NCBI RefSeq assembly: GCF_014252955.1
Contig: NZ_JACMIA010000001.1
Location: forward strand, 4,176,258-4,240,257
Length of the DNA stretch: 64,000 nucleotides
Direction: 5' to 3'
From: Stappia sp. 28M-7
GTDB taxonomy: Bacteria; Pseudomonadota; Alphaproteobacteria; Rhizobiales; Stappiaceae
The translations under genes were made by a program, and so were the position numbers. Position 1 is the stretch's first letter. Every line of letters starts with the position of its first letter. Under the pieces are notes generated by a model, which did no database searches, had not been told where the DNA came from, and was given only the letters and a program-made list of their open reading frames with translations. Of this stretch, positions 26,700-36,072 are shown in pieces.

Positions 26700-27176
26700 A
26701 TGTCGGAACTCAACGCCAACGAAACGCTGGAGCGCGCCCGCGCCGCTGCGGAAGCCGCACGCGAGGCGGCTGAAACCGCCCAGGCGGCAGCCGATGCGGC
26801 CCGCGGCTATGCGGACCAGATCGCCGGCGGGGCGAGCGACTCGATCGCTCATGCCGCCTCCGCCCTCACGGGCGGCGCGATCGATCCCTTCGTCTTCCAG
26901 TTCACCATCTTCGTGCTGGCGATCTTCGTCGGCTACTACGTGGTCTGGTCGGTGACGCCGGCCCTGCACACGCCGCTGATGTCGGTCACGAACGCTATTT
27001 CGAGCGTGATCGTGGTCGGCGCGCTGCTGGCCGTGGGCGTCGACCTTGCCGCCGATGGCGCAGCTTACGCGCGGGGCTTCGGCTTCCTTGCGCTGATCAT
27101 GGCCAGCGTCAACATCTTCGGCGGCTTCCTGGTCACGCAGCGCATGCTCGCCATGTACAAGAAGAAGCAGAGATAG
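26700..27176 (+). CDS. pntAB: NAD(P) transhydrogenase alpha subunit, part 2
   Basis: A 158-aa membrane subunit with four hydrophobic helices ([40 protein letters not shown], and two more), matching the transmembrane alpha-2 part of PntA. The first 45 residues are an Ala/Glu/Arg-rich amphipathic, coiled-coil-like extension of a kind often found in this subunit. It begins 11 bp after pntAA and ends 13 bp before pntB. Confidence 0.94.
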   Translation: MSELNANETLERARAAAEAAREAAETAQAAADAARGYADQIAGGASDSIAHAASALTGGAIDPFVFQFTIFVLAIFVGYYVVWSVTPALHTPLMSVTNAISSVIVVGALLAVGVDLAADGAAYARGFGFLALIMASVNIFGGFLVTQRMLAMYKKKQR

Positions 27177-27189
27177 GGGGCCGGACACG

Positions 27190-28587
27190 ATGCTTTCCGC
27201 CAATGTCACGGCCGTCCTCTATGTGATTTCGGCTGTTCTCTTCATCCTGGCGCTGCGCGGGCTGTCCAGCCCCGAGACATCGCGCCAGGGCAACATGTTC
27301 GGCATGGTCGGCATGGCGATTGCCATCGTCACGACCCTGCTGACCGCCGCACCCGGCTTCAGCGGCCTGGCGCTCATCGTTGGCGGCCTCGCCATCGGCG
27401 GCGGCGTCGGTGCGGTGATCGCCAAGCGCGTGCCGATGACCGCCATGCCGCAGCTGGTCGCCGCCTTCCACTCGCTGGTCGGCATGGCCGCGGTGCTGGT
27501 GGCCGCCGGTGCGCTCTATGCGCCCCAGGCCTTCGGCATCGGCACGGTCGGCACCATCCACGGGGCCAGCCTCGTGGAGATGTCGCTCGGCGTCGCCATC
27601 GGCGCGATCACCTTCACCGGTTCGGTCATCGCCTTCGCCAAGCTCGACGGGCGCATGTCCGGCGCGCCGATCATGCTGCCCGCACGCCACCTCATCAATG
27701 GCGGCCTGGCGGCGCTGATCGTCCTCATGGTCATCATCTTCGTCGCGACCGAGAGCCACACCGTCTTCTGGATGATCGTCGTCCTGTCGCTGATCTTCGG
27801 CGGCCTGATCATCATCCCGATCGGCGGCGCGGACATGCCGGTCGTGGTGTCCATGCTCAACTCCTATTCGGGCTGGGCGGCTGCCGGCATCGGCTTCACG
27901 CTGGGCAACATGGCGCTGATCGTCGTCGGCGCGCTGGTCGGCTCGTCCGGCGCCATCCTGTCCTACATCATGTGCAAGGGCATGAACCGCTCCTTCATCT
28001 CCGTCATTCTCGGCGGCTTCGGCGGCGAGACCGCTGCGGCCGGCGGTGGCGGGGCGGACGACCGTCCGGTCAAGCAGGGCTCTGCCGAGGACGCGGCCTT
28101 CATCATGAAGAACGCCGCCAAGGTCATCATCGTGCCGGGCTACGGCATGGCGGTTGCCCAGGCGCAACACGCCCTGCGCGAGCTCGCCGACACGCTCAAG
28201 GAGGAGGGCGTCGAGGTCAAGTACGCCATCCACCCGGTGGCGGGCCGCATGCCCGGCCACATGAACGTGCTGTTGGCAGAGGCCAACGTGCCGTATGACG
28301 AGGTCTTCGAGCTGGAGGATATCAACTCCGAGTTCGCCCAGGCCGACGTCGTCTACGTCATCGGCGCCAACGACGTCACCAACCCGGCAGCGCGCGACGA
28401 TCCGTCCTCGCCGATCTACGGCATGCCGATCCTCGACGTCGACAAGGCCGGCACGGTGCTCTTCGTCAAGCGCGGCATGGGCTCCGGCTATGCCGGCATC
28501 CAGAACGAGCTGTTCTTCCTGGACAAGACGATGATGCTGTTCGGCGACGCCAAGAAGATGACCGAGGGCATCGTCAAGGCGCTCTGA
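27190..28587 (+). CDS. pntB: NAD(P)+ transhydrogenase beta subunit
   Basis: A 465-aa protein. The N-terminal half is membrane domain II, with about nine helices that form the proton channel together with PntAB. The C-terminal soluble domain III binds NADP(H): VPGYGMAVAQAQH, HPVAGRMPGHMNVLLAEA and IGANDVTNPAA are its nucleotide-site motifs. Length is normal. It ends the operon and is followed by a good terminator. Confidence 0.96.
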   Translation: MLSANVTAVLYVISAVLFILALRGLSSPETSRQGNMFGMVGMAIAIVTTLLTAAPGFSGLALIVGGLAIGGGVGAVIAKRVPMTAMPQLVAAFHSLVGMAAVLVAAGALYAPQAFGIGTVGTIHGASLVEMSLGVAIGAITFTGSVIAFAKLDGRMSGAPIMLPARHLINGGLAALIVLMVIIFVATESHTVFWMIVVLSLIFGGLIIIPIGGADMPVVVSMLNSYSGWAAAGIGFTLGNMALIVVGALVGSSGAILSYIMCKGMNRSFISVILGGFGGETAAAGGGGADDRPVKQGSAEDAAFIMKNAAKVIIVPGYGMAVAQAQHALRELADTLKEEGVEVKYAIHPVAGRMPGHMNVLLAEANVPYDEVFELEDINSEFAQADVVYVIGANDVTNPAARDDPSSPIYGMPILDVDKAGTVLFVKRGMGSGYAGIQNELFFLDKTMMLFGDAKKMTEGIVKAL

Positions 28588-28621
28588 GCCCCGCGCTCGT
28601 CCTTACAACGCACGCAAGTCG

Positions 28622-28650
28622 CGGCGCGCCTCCCAGGGGGCGCGCCGTTT
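28622..28650 (+). terminator. intrinsic terminator after pntB
   Basis: A perfect 9-bp stem, CGGCGCGCC with GGCGCGCCG, has an 8-base loop and is followed by TTT. It lies about 35 bp after pntB. Confidence 0.6.
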
Positions 28651-28706
28651 GCGTTCTTGCAGGAGGCGAACCGGATGCCTGTCAAGCAGGCTCAGGCCGG
28701 GCGGGC

Positions 28707-30683
28707 TCAGGCGCGGTGCTGCAGCAGGAGCGTTCCTTGGGCCAGCTGGTGCTGCGCCTCGAAGCCCACGCAGAAGGCCGGGATGGCGCTTGCGGCCATC
28801 GGCCGGGCGAACAGGAAGCCCTGCACGATCTGGCAACCGGTTTCGTGGACGAAGCGCAGTTGGTCCGCCGTCTCGATGCCCTCGATCAGCGTTTCGGCGC
28901 CGAGCGTCTCGGCCAGCTGCAGGATGCCCTGCACGATGCTGGCGCGGATGTGCTCGTCGCCCTCCAGCACGAAGGAGCGGTCGATCTTCAGCACGTCCGG
29001 CTTCAGCCGCATCAGGTAGGCGATGTTGGAATAGCCGGAGCCGAAATCGTCGAGCGCCAGCCGGACGCCGAGCTCGGCAAGGGCGGCCAGGTTGGCTTCC
29101 ACCTGGACATCGTCGATCAGCAGCACCCCTTCGGTGATCTCGATCTCGAGCTGGCGCGCCGTCAGGCCGTGGCGGCCGAGCGCTGCCGCCACCAGTTCCG
29201 CAAGACCCGGGGTCTGGAAGGTGCGCGGCGACAGGTTGACCGACACCCGCAGCCGCCGTCCCGCCTCGGCCCAGGAGGCCGCGGTGCGGCAGGCCTCGTC
29301 GATCACGAACCGGTCGAGTTCGGCGATCTGGTCGCCTTCCTCCAGGATCGGGATGAACAGCGCCGGCGGGATGATCTCGCCGGTGGCGGTGTCGCGCCAG
29401 CGCACCAGCGCCTCGACACCGGTCACCGTGCCGCAGCCGATATGAACCTGCGGCTGGAATTCGAGGAACAGCTGCCCGGCCGCCAGCGCCTGCGGCAACG
29501 ACGTGCGCAGCGCCTCGGCGCGGTCGCGACGATCCGAGATGCCCGCCTCGAAGAACACCTGGCGCCCGCGTCCGCGGGCCTTGGCCTCATAAAGGGCGGC
29601 GTCCGCCGCCACGATCGTCGCGTCGATCGTCGGGCCGTCGTCCGGCCAGACCGCAATGCCGCAACTGAAATGCAGCGGGATCGTCTCGCCCTTGAAGACC
29701 AGCTCCGGTGGCGAGGACATGCGCTCGGCGATCAGCGCGGCGAGATCGCCGGCCTCGTCCTGCGGCAAGGACAGCGTTGCGACGAACTCGTCGCCGCCCC
29801 AGCGCGCAACGATGCCGCGATCGCCGAACCGCTCCACCAGCCAGTCGGCCGCCGTCTTCAGCAGCTCGTCGCCCGCCAGATGGCCGTGCCGGTCGTTGAC
29901 CGCCTTGAACCGGTCGAGATCGAAGATGAGCAGGGCCTGCCTTGGCGCCGGCCCGGCCGCCGTCGTCGCCGTGGCCCATTCGGTAAAGCCGCGACGGTTG
30001 GCGAGACCGGTCAGGCTGTCGATGCCGCTGACCAGCTTCAGCTCGGTGACCATCCGCCTGTTGCGCCAGCGCAGGGCCAGCGAGATGAAGGACAGCACCA
30101 GCAGCATGGTCACACTGGCGATGACCTCGAACCAGGCACCGGCAGAATTCTCGGCCCGCTGCTTCAGCGCCTCGTCGATATCCGCCTCGACACCGCGCAT
30201 GTAGTCGCCGATCTCGCGCGTCAGTTCGAAACTGGTGCGGCGCAGGTCGGTGAGCGTCGTCTGATTGATGGGGGTTTCTCCCGAGGCAAGCCGGTCGAGG
30301 CCGTCGAGCAGCGCCCAGGCGATGGGTGCCACGCCGGAATCGGGCTCGACCAGCGGGCCCCGGGTCAGACCGCCCAGGACCTCCAGACGGATGTGGAAGT
30401 GGTCGGCAGCATTGGAGACCAGCCCCCGCGCTTCCGGCGAGGCGGCATCGAGGCTCAGCGCCTGCAACATGCCGTCCACCCGCGCCACCTCGGCGAAGGT
30501 GTAGCGCATGTGGCGCACCATGTGCTGCCCGGCATCGGGCTCCGGCTGGTTCAGCGTGGCGACACCGCGCAGCGCCACCAGCGTCGCCACCAGGCAGGCG
30601 CAAGCCACCGCGCCGCCGACCAGCCACGGCTGCACCGGACGGAGCAGCGCAGATTGCGCAAGGATCCGTCTGAAGCCGTTCAC
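28707..30683 (-). CDS. membrane GGDEF-EAL cyclic-di-GMP protein
   Basis: A 658-aa inner-membrane protein. Two transmembrane helices (about residues 21-40 and 189-209) flank a periplasmic, mostly helical sensor region of about 145 residues. The GGDEF domain keeps WGGDEF, so diguanylate cyclase activity is possible. The EAL domain keeps EALVRW, the DDFGSGYS loop and GIET, so phosphodiesterase activity is also possible. The GTG at 30683 overlaps the TGA of the upstream gene (GTGA), indicating translational coupling to a periplasmic molybdopterin-fold protein that may feed its sensor. Confidence 0.92.
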   Translation of the reverse strand: MNGFRRILAQSALLRPVQPWLVGGAVACACLVATLVALRGVATLNQPEPDAGQHMVRHMRYTFAEVARVDGMLQALSLDAASPEARGLVSNAADHFHIRLEVLGGLTRGPLVEPDSGVAPIAWALLDGLDRLASGETPINQTTLTDLRRTSFELTREIGDYMRGVEADIDEALKQRAENSAGAWFEVIASVTMLLVLSFISLALRWRNRRMVTELKLVSGIDSLTGLANRRGFTEWATATTAAGPAPRQALLIFDLDRFKAVNDRHGHLAGDELLKTAADWLVERFGDRGIVARWGGDEFVATLSLPQDEAGDLAALIAERMSSPPELVFKGETIPLHFSCGIAVWPDDGPTIDATIVAADAALYEAKARGRGRQVFFEAGISDRRDRAEALRTSLPQALAAGQLFLEFQPQVHIGCGTVTGVEALVRWRDTATGEIIPPALFIPILEEGDQIAELDRFVIDEACRTAASWAEAGRRLRVSVNLSPRTFQTPGLAELVAAALGRHGLTARQLEIEITEGVLLIDDVQVEANLAALAELGVRLALDDFGSGYSNIAYLMRLKPDVLKIDRSFVLEGDEHIRASIVQGILQLAETLGAETLIEGIETADQLRFVHETGCQIVQGFLFARPMAASAIPAFCVGFEAQHQLAQGTLLLQHRA

Positions 30684-31186
30684 CACTCGATCTCGACGAT
30701 CAGCCAGACGCTGCGGTCGGCATAGGTGCGTGTATCCAGTTCCGGATACTGCCCGACCGGATAGATGATCCGTGCCGGGCCGCGTTGGCGCGGGGTCAGC
30801 CGCTCCTGGCCGGCGCGGGTCGCGACGACGATGGGCCACCGTTCCCAGTCCTGGCGCGGGATGTCGGCCGAATAGCCATCGGAGGCGCGCACCACCAGGC
30901 CCTCGGCCTCGCTGGCGCCGATCATGCGGACGAGTTCGGACAGGAGAACCCCACGAAAGTCGATCAGCGACTCGTCGGGGCTGGCGCGGCCACGGATCTC
31001 GACCATCGGCAGGCGCTCGATCTCGTCGAGGGACAGGTCTCGCGTCACGCCGCCATGCCTCAACAGGATGGTCCCGGCCGCCGTCACCCGATCGGAAGGC
31101 GACAGACCCGCCGCCTGCGCCGTCAACGGTCCTGCGAGAAAAACAGCCGCACCCAGAAGAGCTGCGAACATCCGTGCGAGGGGCAT
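30680..31186 (-). CDS. exported molybdopterin-binding-fold protein (sulfite-oxidase-like, short)
   Basis: A 168-aa exported protein with a signal peptide ending at AQA, about residue 25. The mature part (HGGVTRDLSLDEIERLP, IDFRGVLLSELVRMIGA, ADIPRQDWERWPIVVA) resembles the oxidoreductase molybdopterin-binding domain, but it is shorter and I see no cofactor-ligand cysteine, so it may bind a ligand rather than catalyse. The ATG at 31186 has GGAGGA five bases upstream. It overlaps the downstream GGDEF-EAL gene by the GTGA junction; a role as periplasmic sensor partner is an inference. Confidence 0.75.
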   Translation of the reverse strand: MPLARMFAALLGAAVFLAGPLTAQAAGLSPSDRVTAAGTILLRHGGVTRDLSLDEIERLPMVEIRGRASPDESLIDFRGVLLSELVRMIGASEAEGLVVRASDGYSADIPRQDWERWPIVVATRAGQERLTPRQRGPARIIYPVGQYPELDTRTYADRSVWLIVEIEW

Positions 31187-31530
31187 GCGGTCCTCCATCC
31201 GGCAGTCGTCCAGGAAGACCTAATCCATCTTGCACGACGCCTTTATCTGCCTATGGCGGACCATAGCCCGCCGCCGTGAAGGCAAGCTTAACCTCTCCGC
31301 ACTTTTCGCAGGATTCAACGCGCAGCAGAGCGGGAAGGCCGGGGTCGCGGCGCGGTACCCGGCATACGGCAAATGCGATTCGCCCTCAATGCAGGGCGAG
31401 CGGCGCGCCTCCGGGGGCGAGCCGCTTTCTTTCTGCTCTTTTCCATCGCCCGCTTGCGGCCAATTTCCGGTTGCGGCCGGTTGGTGGCTTCCCCTTGCAC
31501 CGCGCGCTTTGATGGGCGCGGGGGACTCCC
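31187..31530. other. intergenic region, no gene seen
   Basis: About 340 bp lie between divergent genes. I see no convincing coding frame. A GC-rich imperfect hairpin near 31398-31424 followed by a pyrimidine run could be a structured leader or terminator, but I do not annotate it as such. Confidence 0.4.
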
Positions 31531-31797
31531 ATGATGATACTCAAAGCACTTTGCCTGATGGGCGCGCTCGGGCCGGCCGGCCCCTATACGCCCGTCGATC
31601 CGCCCGCCGCCACGCTCGTCCAGGCGCGCCGCGGGCTCACCTGCAAGCAGATGCCCGATTGCCGCTCGGCGGTGATCCTGTGGTGCTCCGGCTATGGCCG
31701 CGCCGATGGCGACGGCGACGGCATCCCTTGTGAGAATGTGTGCTCCTCACGGCGCCAGGTCGAGGCGATCCTGCGGGAGATCGGCTGCAACAAGTAG
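31531..31797 (+). CDS. excalibur-domain calcium-binding protein
   Basis: An 88-aa protein with a hydrophobic N-terminus and a C-terminal excalibur domain: the three-cysteine opening LTCKQMPDCRSAVILWCSGYG and the calcium-loop DGDGDGIPCE. Such domains are extracellular and often found alone or on nucleases and surface proteins. The N-terminal hydrophobic stretch (ILKALCLMGALGPAG) is a weak signal sequence. RBS unclear. A terminator follows about 30 bp downstream. Confidence 0.8.
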   Translation: MMILKALCLMGALGPAGPYTPVDPPAATLVQARRGLTCKQMPDCRSAVILWCSGYGRADGDGDGIPCENVCSSRRQVEAILREIGCNK

Positions 31798-31823
31798 CGG
31801 CACGACAGGCACGTCGCCGCCAC

Positions 31824-31860
31824 GAAAAAACCCGGCACGCGGGGCTCGCATGCCGGGTTT
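31824..31860. terminator. bidirectional intrinsic terminator
   Basis: The stem AACCCGGCA with TGCCGGGTT has AAAAAA on its left and TTT on its right. It serves the excalibur gene on the plus strand and gapR on the minus strand. Confidence 0.65.
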
Positions 31861-31904
31861 CATCGGGTCTGGTGCTGCGGCCGCAAGGCCGCGCGCCTTT
31901 CGGA

Positions 31905-32168
31905 TCAGGCGTCGTTCGCCGGTCCGTTCATGCCCAGCGCATGCATGTAGAGGTCGAGGATCGCATCCTCCTCCTCGCGCTCATGCGGCTGCTTCTTGCG
32001 CAGGGAGATCACCTTGCGCAGGATCTTGACGTCGAAGCCGGTGCCCTTGGCTTCCGCGTAGACATCCTTGATGTCGTCCGAGATCACCTTCTTCTCTTCC
32101 TCGAGACGCTCGATGCGCTCGACAAATGCACGCAGCTGGTCGCCGGCGACGCCGCCTGGATCGGACAT
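31905..32168 (-). CDS. gapR: GapR-type nucleoid protein (DUF2312)
   Basis: An 87-aa helical protein that matches DUF2312 from end to end: [46 protein letters not shown] and the DLYMHALG end. In Caulobacter, GapR is an essential nucleoid-associated protein that clamps overtwisted DNA ahead of replication forks. Length and motifs are complete. It is preceded in the same direction by a DUF1244 gene and an N-formylglutamate amidohydrolase gene, which I recall as a common neighbourhood in Rhizobiales. Confidence 0.94.
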   Translation of the reverse strand: MSDPGGVAGDQLRAFVERIERLEEEKKVISDDIKDVYAEAKGTGFDVKILRKVISLRKKQPHEREEEDAILDLYMHALGMNGPANDA

Positions 32169-32217
32169 GGGTACTCGTCTCCTTCATGGGTGCGGGCCGT
32201 AAGGCCTGCGGATCGGG

Positions 32218-32252
32218 GTGATAAAACGGGGCCGGGAGGCAAAATGCCTCCC
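32218..32252 (-). terminator. possible terminator after the DUF1244 gene
   Basis: A perfect 8-bp inverted repeat, GGGAGGCA with TGCCTCCC, has a 3-base loop. On the minus strand it is followed by GGCCCCG and TTTTAT. Confidence 0.45.
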
Positions 32253-32343
32253 GTGATGCCGATCTGCATGCGCGGAAAATCGGGCGGATGCAAGACCGGG
32301 GAACGAAAACGGAACGATATTCACATGGGCGTGGCGCAGCGTC

Positions 32344-32649
32344 TTACTCGTGCGGGCGGGCCTTTTCGAAGGCAGCCTGCTGCTCGGCGCTCGCCTCGTT
32401 CTGGTAGAGATCCTTCCACTGCGAATACGGCATGCCGTAGACGATCTCGCGCGCGCCGTCCTTGTCGAGCGCGACGCCCTTCTCGTTCGCCGCGTCCAGA
32501 TACCAGTTGGACAGGCAGTTCCGGCAGAAGCCGGCAAGGTTCATCATGTCGATGTTCTGCACGTCGGTGCGGTTGCGCAGATGCGAGACCAGACGGCGGA
32601 ATGCGGCCGCCTCCAGTTCGGTGCGCGTTGCCTCGTCGATTTCGGCCAT
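32344..32649 (-). CDS. DUF1244 protein
   Basis: A 101-aa acidic, soluble protein. The central MNLAGFCRNCLSNWY, with its CxxC pair, and REIVYGMPYSQWK are the conserved signature of DUF1244, a family of unknown function found mostly in alphaproteobacteria. The CxxC suggests metal binding or redox activity (inference). The ATG at 32649 has GGAG six bases upstream; an in-frame ATG at 32661 is less well placed. It lies 50 bp after the amidohydrolase gene and is probably co-transcribed. Confidence 0.88.
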   Translation of the reverse strand: MAEIDEATRTELEAAAFRRLVSHLRNRTDVQNIDMMNLAGFCRNCLSNWYLDAANEKGVALDKDGAREIVYGMPYSQWKDLYQNEASAEQQAAFEKARPHE

Positions 32650-32699
32650 GTCCTTCTCCATCTCTCGCAGCCGCCCGGTCTCTCGCAGGATCCGGCCGC

Positions 32700-33530
32700 T
32701 CAGTCGCAGCGCGATCCGTAGTGGCGGATCGTGTCGAGGTCCGGCGCTTGCTGCAGGACCTTCGCGACCAGCGGCACCAGCCGCTGCGTCCAGGCCTCGA
32801 TGCCGGCCGCATCGCCAATCAGGTCCTGGCGGACCTCAAGCAGCACATGCGCCAGCCCTCGCGCCGTACCATGCCGGTACATGCAGTCGTTCTTCAAGGC
32901 CCCGTCATAGGGCTCGTTGTCGCCCACCACCAGATCGGGATCGGATCGCAATGCGTCAAGCAGCGGCAGCGCGAAACGCGGGTCGCTGTCCCACAGGATG
33001 CCCGCATGCCAGGGCCGCGGCACGCCGCGCCACACCGGCGTATAGCTGTGGATCGACAGTATCGCCGGGGGATGGCCTTCCGCGATCGCCGCGTCGATCT
33101 CCGCCGCCACCGCCTCGTGATAGGGCCGGTGATAGGTCACGAGCCGGTGTTCGCGCTCGGCCGCGTCGTGTTGCGCATTGCCCGGAACCACCGAACCGTC
33201 CGACAGGCGCATCACCAGCGTCGGGTCGTCTTCGCCGCGGTTCGGGTCGATCAGCAGCCGCGAATAGGTGGTCATCAGGGCCGGCACGCCGAAGGCCTGC
33301 GCCAGTCCCAGCGTCAGCTCGCGCACGCCGATGTCATAGGCGATGTGACGCGAAAACTCGGACGGCGGCAGGCCGAGCGAGCCGTAACGCGCCGGCAGTC
33401 CGTTGCTGGCATGGTCGCACAGCAGCAGGAGCCCGCGCGAGCGGTCGCCCTCGACCTTCTCGAACGGCGCCTCGTCGGGGGATTTCGGGGCAGGAAACCG
33501 GCTCTCGGCCATCTCGGCTCCGTTTGGCAT
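32700..33530 (-). CDS. N-formylglutamate amidohydrolase family protein
   Basis: A 276-aa hydrolase of the FGase (HutG-like) family. The N-terminal LLLLCDHASNGLP, then TYSRLLIDPNR, ILSIHSYTP and the C-terminal VLLEVRQDLI match the family's metal-binding and substrate regions. Family enzymes split N-formyl- or N-acyl-amino acids in histidine catabolism, but no hut genes are here, so the substrate is open. An in-frame ATG at 33512 with GGAG five bases upstream is an alternative start. A second, divergent family member lies at 41.2-42.1 kb. Confidence 0.88.
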   Translation of the reverse strand: MPNGAEMAESRFPAPKSPDEAPFEKVEGDRSRGLLLLCDHASNGLPARYGSLGLPPSEFSRHIAYDIGVRELTLGLAQAFGVPALMTTYSRLLIDPNRGEDDPTLVMRLSDGSVVPGNAQHDAAEREHRLVTYHRPYHEAVAAEIDAAIAEGHPPAILSIHSYTPVWRGVPRPWHAGILWDSDPRFALPLLDALRSDPDLVVGDNEPYDGALKNDCMYRHGTARGLAHVLLEVRQDLIGDAAGIEAWTQRLVPLVAKVLQQAPDLDTIRHYGSRCD

Positions 33531-33769
33531 CGCCGCCCTCGTGCTGCTCGCCGCCGGGCGGCGGGACCGGCAAGGGGGCGCAGGGGGCTTGCAGGATTCA
33601 GGTCCCGCTGTGCACCATATCCGGCGTCCTCTTTCAACCGCATTTTCGCCCTTGCCGGCCGATAAGAGCTATCAGCGATTTCTGGCGAGACAGGCCGGCA
33701 CCGGATGCCTAATCTCCGCTCGATCCGTTTGCCCGGCCCCTCCGAACGCTTCCCGAAAGACCTTACGGC

Positions 33770-34726
33770 ATGACCACCGCCCCCGCCCCGCTCAGCGCCG
33801 CTCCCGACCAGCGTCTTCTGGTCGCCTTCGTGGCGCTGCTCGCCGGGGCCATCGCAATGGGCGTCTCGCCAGCCTTTGTGCGCCATGCCGATGTCGGTCC
33901 CTTCGCCAGCGCCTTCTGGCGCGCGGCCCTCGCCCTGCCGCTGCTTGCCGTGTGGGCGCGGCTCGAGCGCCCGAAAGGTGCCGCCGCCCCGCGCTGGACC
34001 CCGGCGACACTCGCCGCCGGCGTGCTGTTCGCCGGCGACCTGTTCTTCTGGCACCTGGCGATCATGAACACCACGGCGGCCAACGCGACGCTGCTGGCGA
34101 CCCTCGCCCCGCTCTGGGTGATGCTGGCCTCCGGCGCCCTGCTCAAGGAGCCGGTCACCCGCGCCATGGCCCTCGGCCTTGCCGCCTGCCTTCTCGGCGC
34201 GGCCCTGCTCATCGGCAGCAGCTTCGCCTTTGCGCCGGAGCGCCTGACCGGCGATCTCTACGGCGTCGTCACCTCGGTCTTCTTCGGCGCCTATTTCATC
34301 GCCATGCGCTTTGCCCGGCGCGGCAGCACCGGCATGACGCCGGGCCTGCTGGTCTATCGCAGCTCGCTCGTCACCGCCGCCGTGCTTCTCGTCGTTGCCC
34401 TGATGCTGGAGGAGACGATCCTGCCCAGCACGCTGACCGGCGTTGCCATGCTGATTGCGCTCGGCGTCGTCGCCCACGCGCTCGGTCAGGGCCTGCTCGC
34501 CTTCGCCCTCGGCTCCCTGTCGGCCGGCTTTTCCGCGCTCGTCATCTTCCTGGAGGCGGTTGCCGCCGCCGCCGTCGGCTATCTCTTCCTCGGCGAGAGC
34601 ATCGGCCCGGCCCAGGCGCTCGGCGGCGCCGTCATCCTTGCCGGCATCTACATCGCCCGCCCGCGGGCCGCGCCCGTGGCCGTTGCCCCCGCCACCGCTC
34701 CCCTCCCGACCCGCGAGGCCGAATGA
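33770..34726 (+). CDS. EamA-family (DMT) transporter
   Basis: A 318-aa membrane protein with ten predicted helices in two EamA repeats: repeat 1 starts AGAIAMGVSPAFVRHADVGP, and repeat 2 covers GVVTSVFFGAYFIAMRFA to SIGPAQALGGAVILAGIYIA. DMT transporters export or import metabolites; the cargo is unknown. Its TGA overlaps the ATG of the glycerate kinase gene (ATGA), so it might move a related organic acid, which is a guess from coupling alone. Confidence 0.9.
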   Translation: MTTAPAPLSAAPDQRLLVAFVALLAGAIAMGVSPAFVRHADVGPFASAFWRAALALPLLAVWARLERPKGAAAPRWTPATLAAGVLFAGDLFFWHLAIMNTTAANATLLATLAPLWVMLASGALLKEPVTRAMALGLAACLLGAALLIGSSFAFAPERLTGDLYGVVTSVFFGAYFIAMRFARRGSTGMTPGLLVYRSSLVTAAVLLVVALMLEETILPSTLTGVAMLIALGVVAHALGQGLLAFALGSLSAGFSALVIFLEAVAAAAVGYLFLGESIGPAQALGGAVILAGIYIARPRAAPVAVAPATAPLPTREAE

Positions 34727-36039
34727 CCGACACGACCGCCATGCGCGCCCTGCTGCAGGACCTGTTCGCCGCCGCCGTCGATGCTGCCCGCGCCGAGACC
34801 TGCCTGCCGCCGCACCTTCCCGCCCCCGGCGAAACCGGCCGCATCGTGCTGCTCGGCGCCGGCAAGGCCGCCGGCGCAATGATGAAGGTGGCGGAAAACC
34901 ACTATCGCGAGACGCACGGCCTTGGCCCCGACCGTCTCGTCGGCCTCGGCGTCACCCGCCATGGCTACGGCCAGGACACGCAGCTGATCGAGATGGTCGA
35001 GGCCGGCCATCCCGTCCCCGACCAGGCCGGCATCGACGCCACCCGCCGCACCTTGGCGATGGCCGCCGCCGCCCGCCCGGGCGATCACATTGTCGTGCTC
35101 CTGTCCGGCGGCGGCTCGGCCAACTGGATCGCCCCGGTCGAGGGCCTGTCGCTGGCCGACAAGCAGGCGCTGACCCGCGCCCTGCTGCGCTCCGGCGCCA
35201 CCATCGAGCAGATCAACACCGTCCGCCGCCACCTGTCGCGCATCAAGGGCGGGCGCCTTGCCGCCGCCCGGCCGCACGGCGTGCCGATGACGACGCTCGC
35301 CGTCTCCGACGTGCCGCGCGACGAACCCATCGCCATCGCCTCCGGCCCCACCGTCGCCGATCCCACGACGCTCGCCGATGCCCGCGCGCTCGTCGCCCGC
35401 TATGCCCCGGACGCGCCCGAAAGCGTCCACCGCGCGCTGGCCGACCCCGCCAACGAGACGCCCAAGCCCGGCGATCCGCTGTTTTCCGGAACCCGGTTCG
35501 AGATCGTCGCCCGCCCTGCCCTGTCGCTGGAGCGCGCCGCGGCGATCGCCCGGGAAAAGGGCTACGAGCCGGTCCTGCTCGGCGACAGCCTGGAGGGCGA
35601 GGCGCGCGAAGTCGCAGCCGAGCATGCCCGCATGGCGCGTGGGATCGCCGAGGCGGGTCGGCGGGCCGTGCTGCTGTCCGGCGGCGAGCTCACCGTGACG
35701 ATCCGCGGCGACGGGCGCGGCGGCCCCAACCAGGAATACGCGCTCGCCCTTGCCCTGGAGCTGGACGGTGCTCGCGGAATTGCCGCAGTTGCAGGTGATA
35801 CGGACGGCACGGATGGCGGCGCAGGATCGGCAGATGATCCGGCGGGCGCCTTGGTCGACGAAACGACTCTCGCGCGCGCCGCAAGCTCAGGTCATGATGC
35901 CGCCGCATTTCTGGAGAGAAACGACAGCACCGGTTTCTTCGATCATCTCGGGGATCTGCTGAGACCCGGACCAACCTATACCAACGTCAACGACTTCCGG
36001 GCCGTCCTCATTGACAAGGCGGAAGCCCGTCGGTCATAA
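34723..36039 (+). CDS. ttuD: glycerate 2-kinase (GK-II, MOFRL family)
   Basis: A 438-aa class II glycerate kinase that phosphorylates D-glycerate to 2-phosphoglycerate. The N-terminal DUF4147 domain contains LLGAGKAAGAMMKVAE, VVLLSGGGSAN, INTVRRHLSRIKGGRLA and LAVSDVPRDEP. The C-terminal MOFRL domain contains GRGGPNQEYALALALEL and GDTDGTDGG. All motifs are intact. It starts in the transporter's stop codon (ATGA). With pyruvate kinase 0.5 kb downstream it forms a glycerate-to-pyruvate segment (enolase is elsewhere), supporting a role in glycerate or tartrate-type catabolism. Confidence 0.93.
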   Translation: MTDTTAMRALLQDLFAAAVDAARAETCLPPHLPAPGETGRIVLLGAGKAAGAMMKVAENHYRETHGLGPDRLVGLGVTRHGYGQDTQLIEMVEAGHPVPDQAGIDATRRTLAMAAAARPGDHIVVLLSGGGSANWIAPVEGLSLADKQALTRALLRSGATIEQINTVRRHLSRIKGGRLAAARPHGVPMTTLAVSDVPRDEPIAIASGPTVADPTTLADARALVARYAPDAPESVHRALADPANETPKPGDPLFSGTRFEIVARPALSLERAAAIAREKGYEPVLLGDSLEGEAREVAAEHARMARGIAEAGRRAVLLSGGELTVTIRGDGRGGPNQEYALALALELDGARGIAAVAGDTDGTDGGAGSADDPAGALVDETTLARAASSGHDAAAFLERNDSTGFFDHLGDLLRPGPTYTNVNDFRAVLIDKAEARRS

Positions 36040-36072
36040 GATGACGCGCATGGTCGTGGCACGAGTAATCGA

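Noticed and set aside
30684..31235. N-terminal extension of the GGDEF-EAL gene
   Set aside because: It overlaps the molybdopterin-fold gene in another frame and is Arg/Gly-rich; the GTG at 30683 gives a proper membrane anchor and GTGA coupling.
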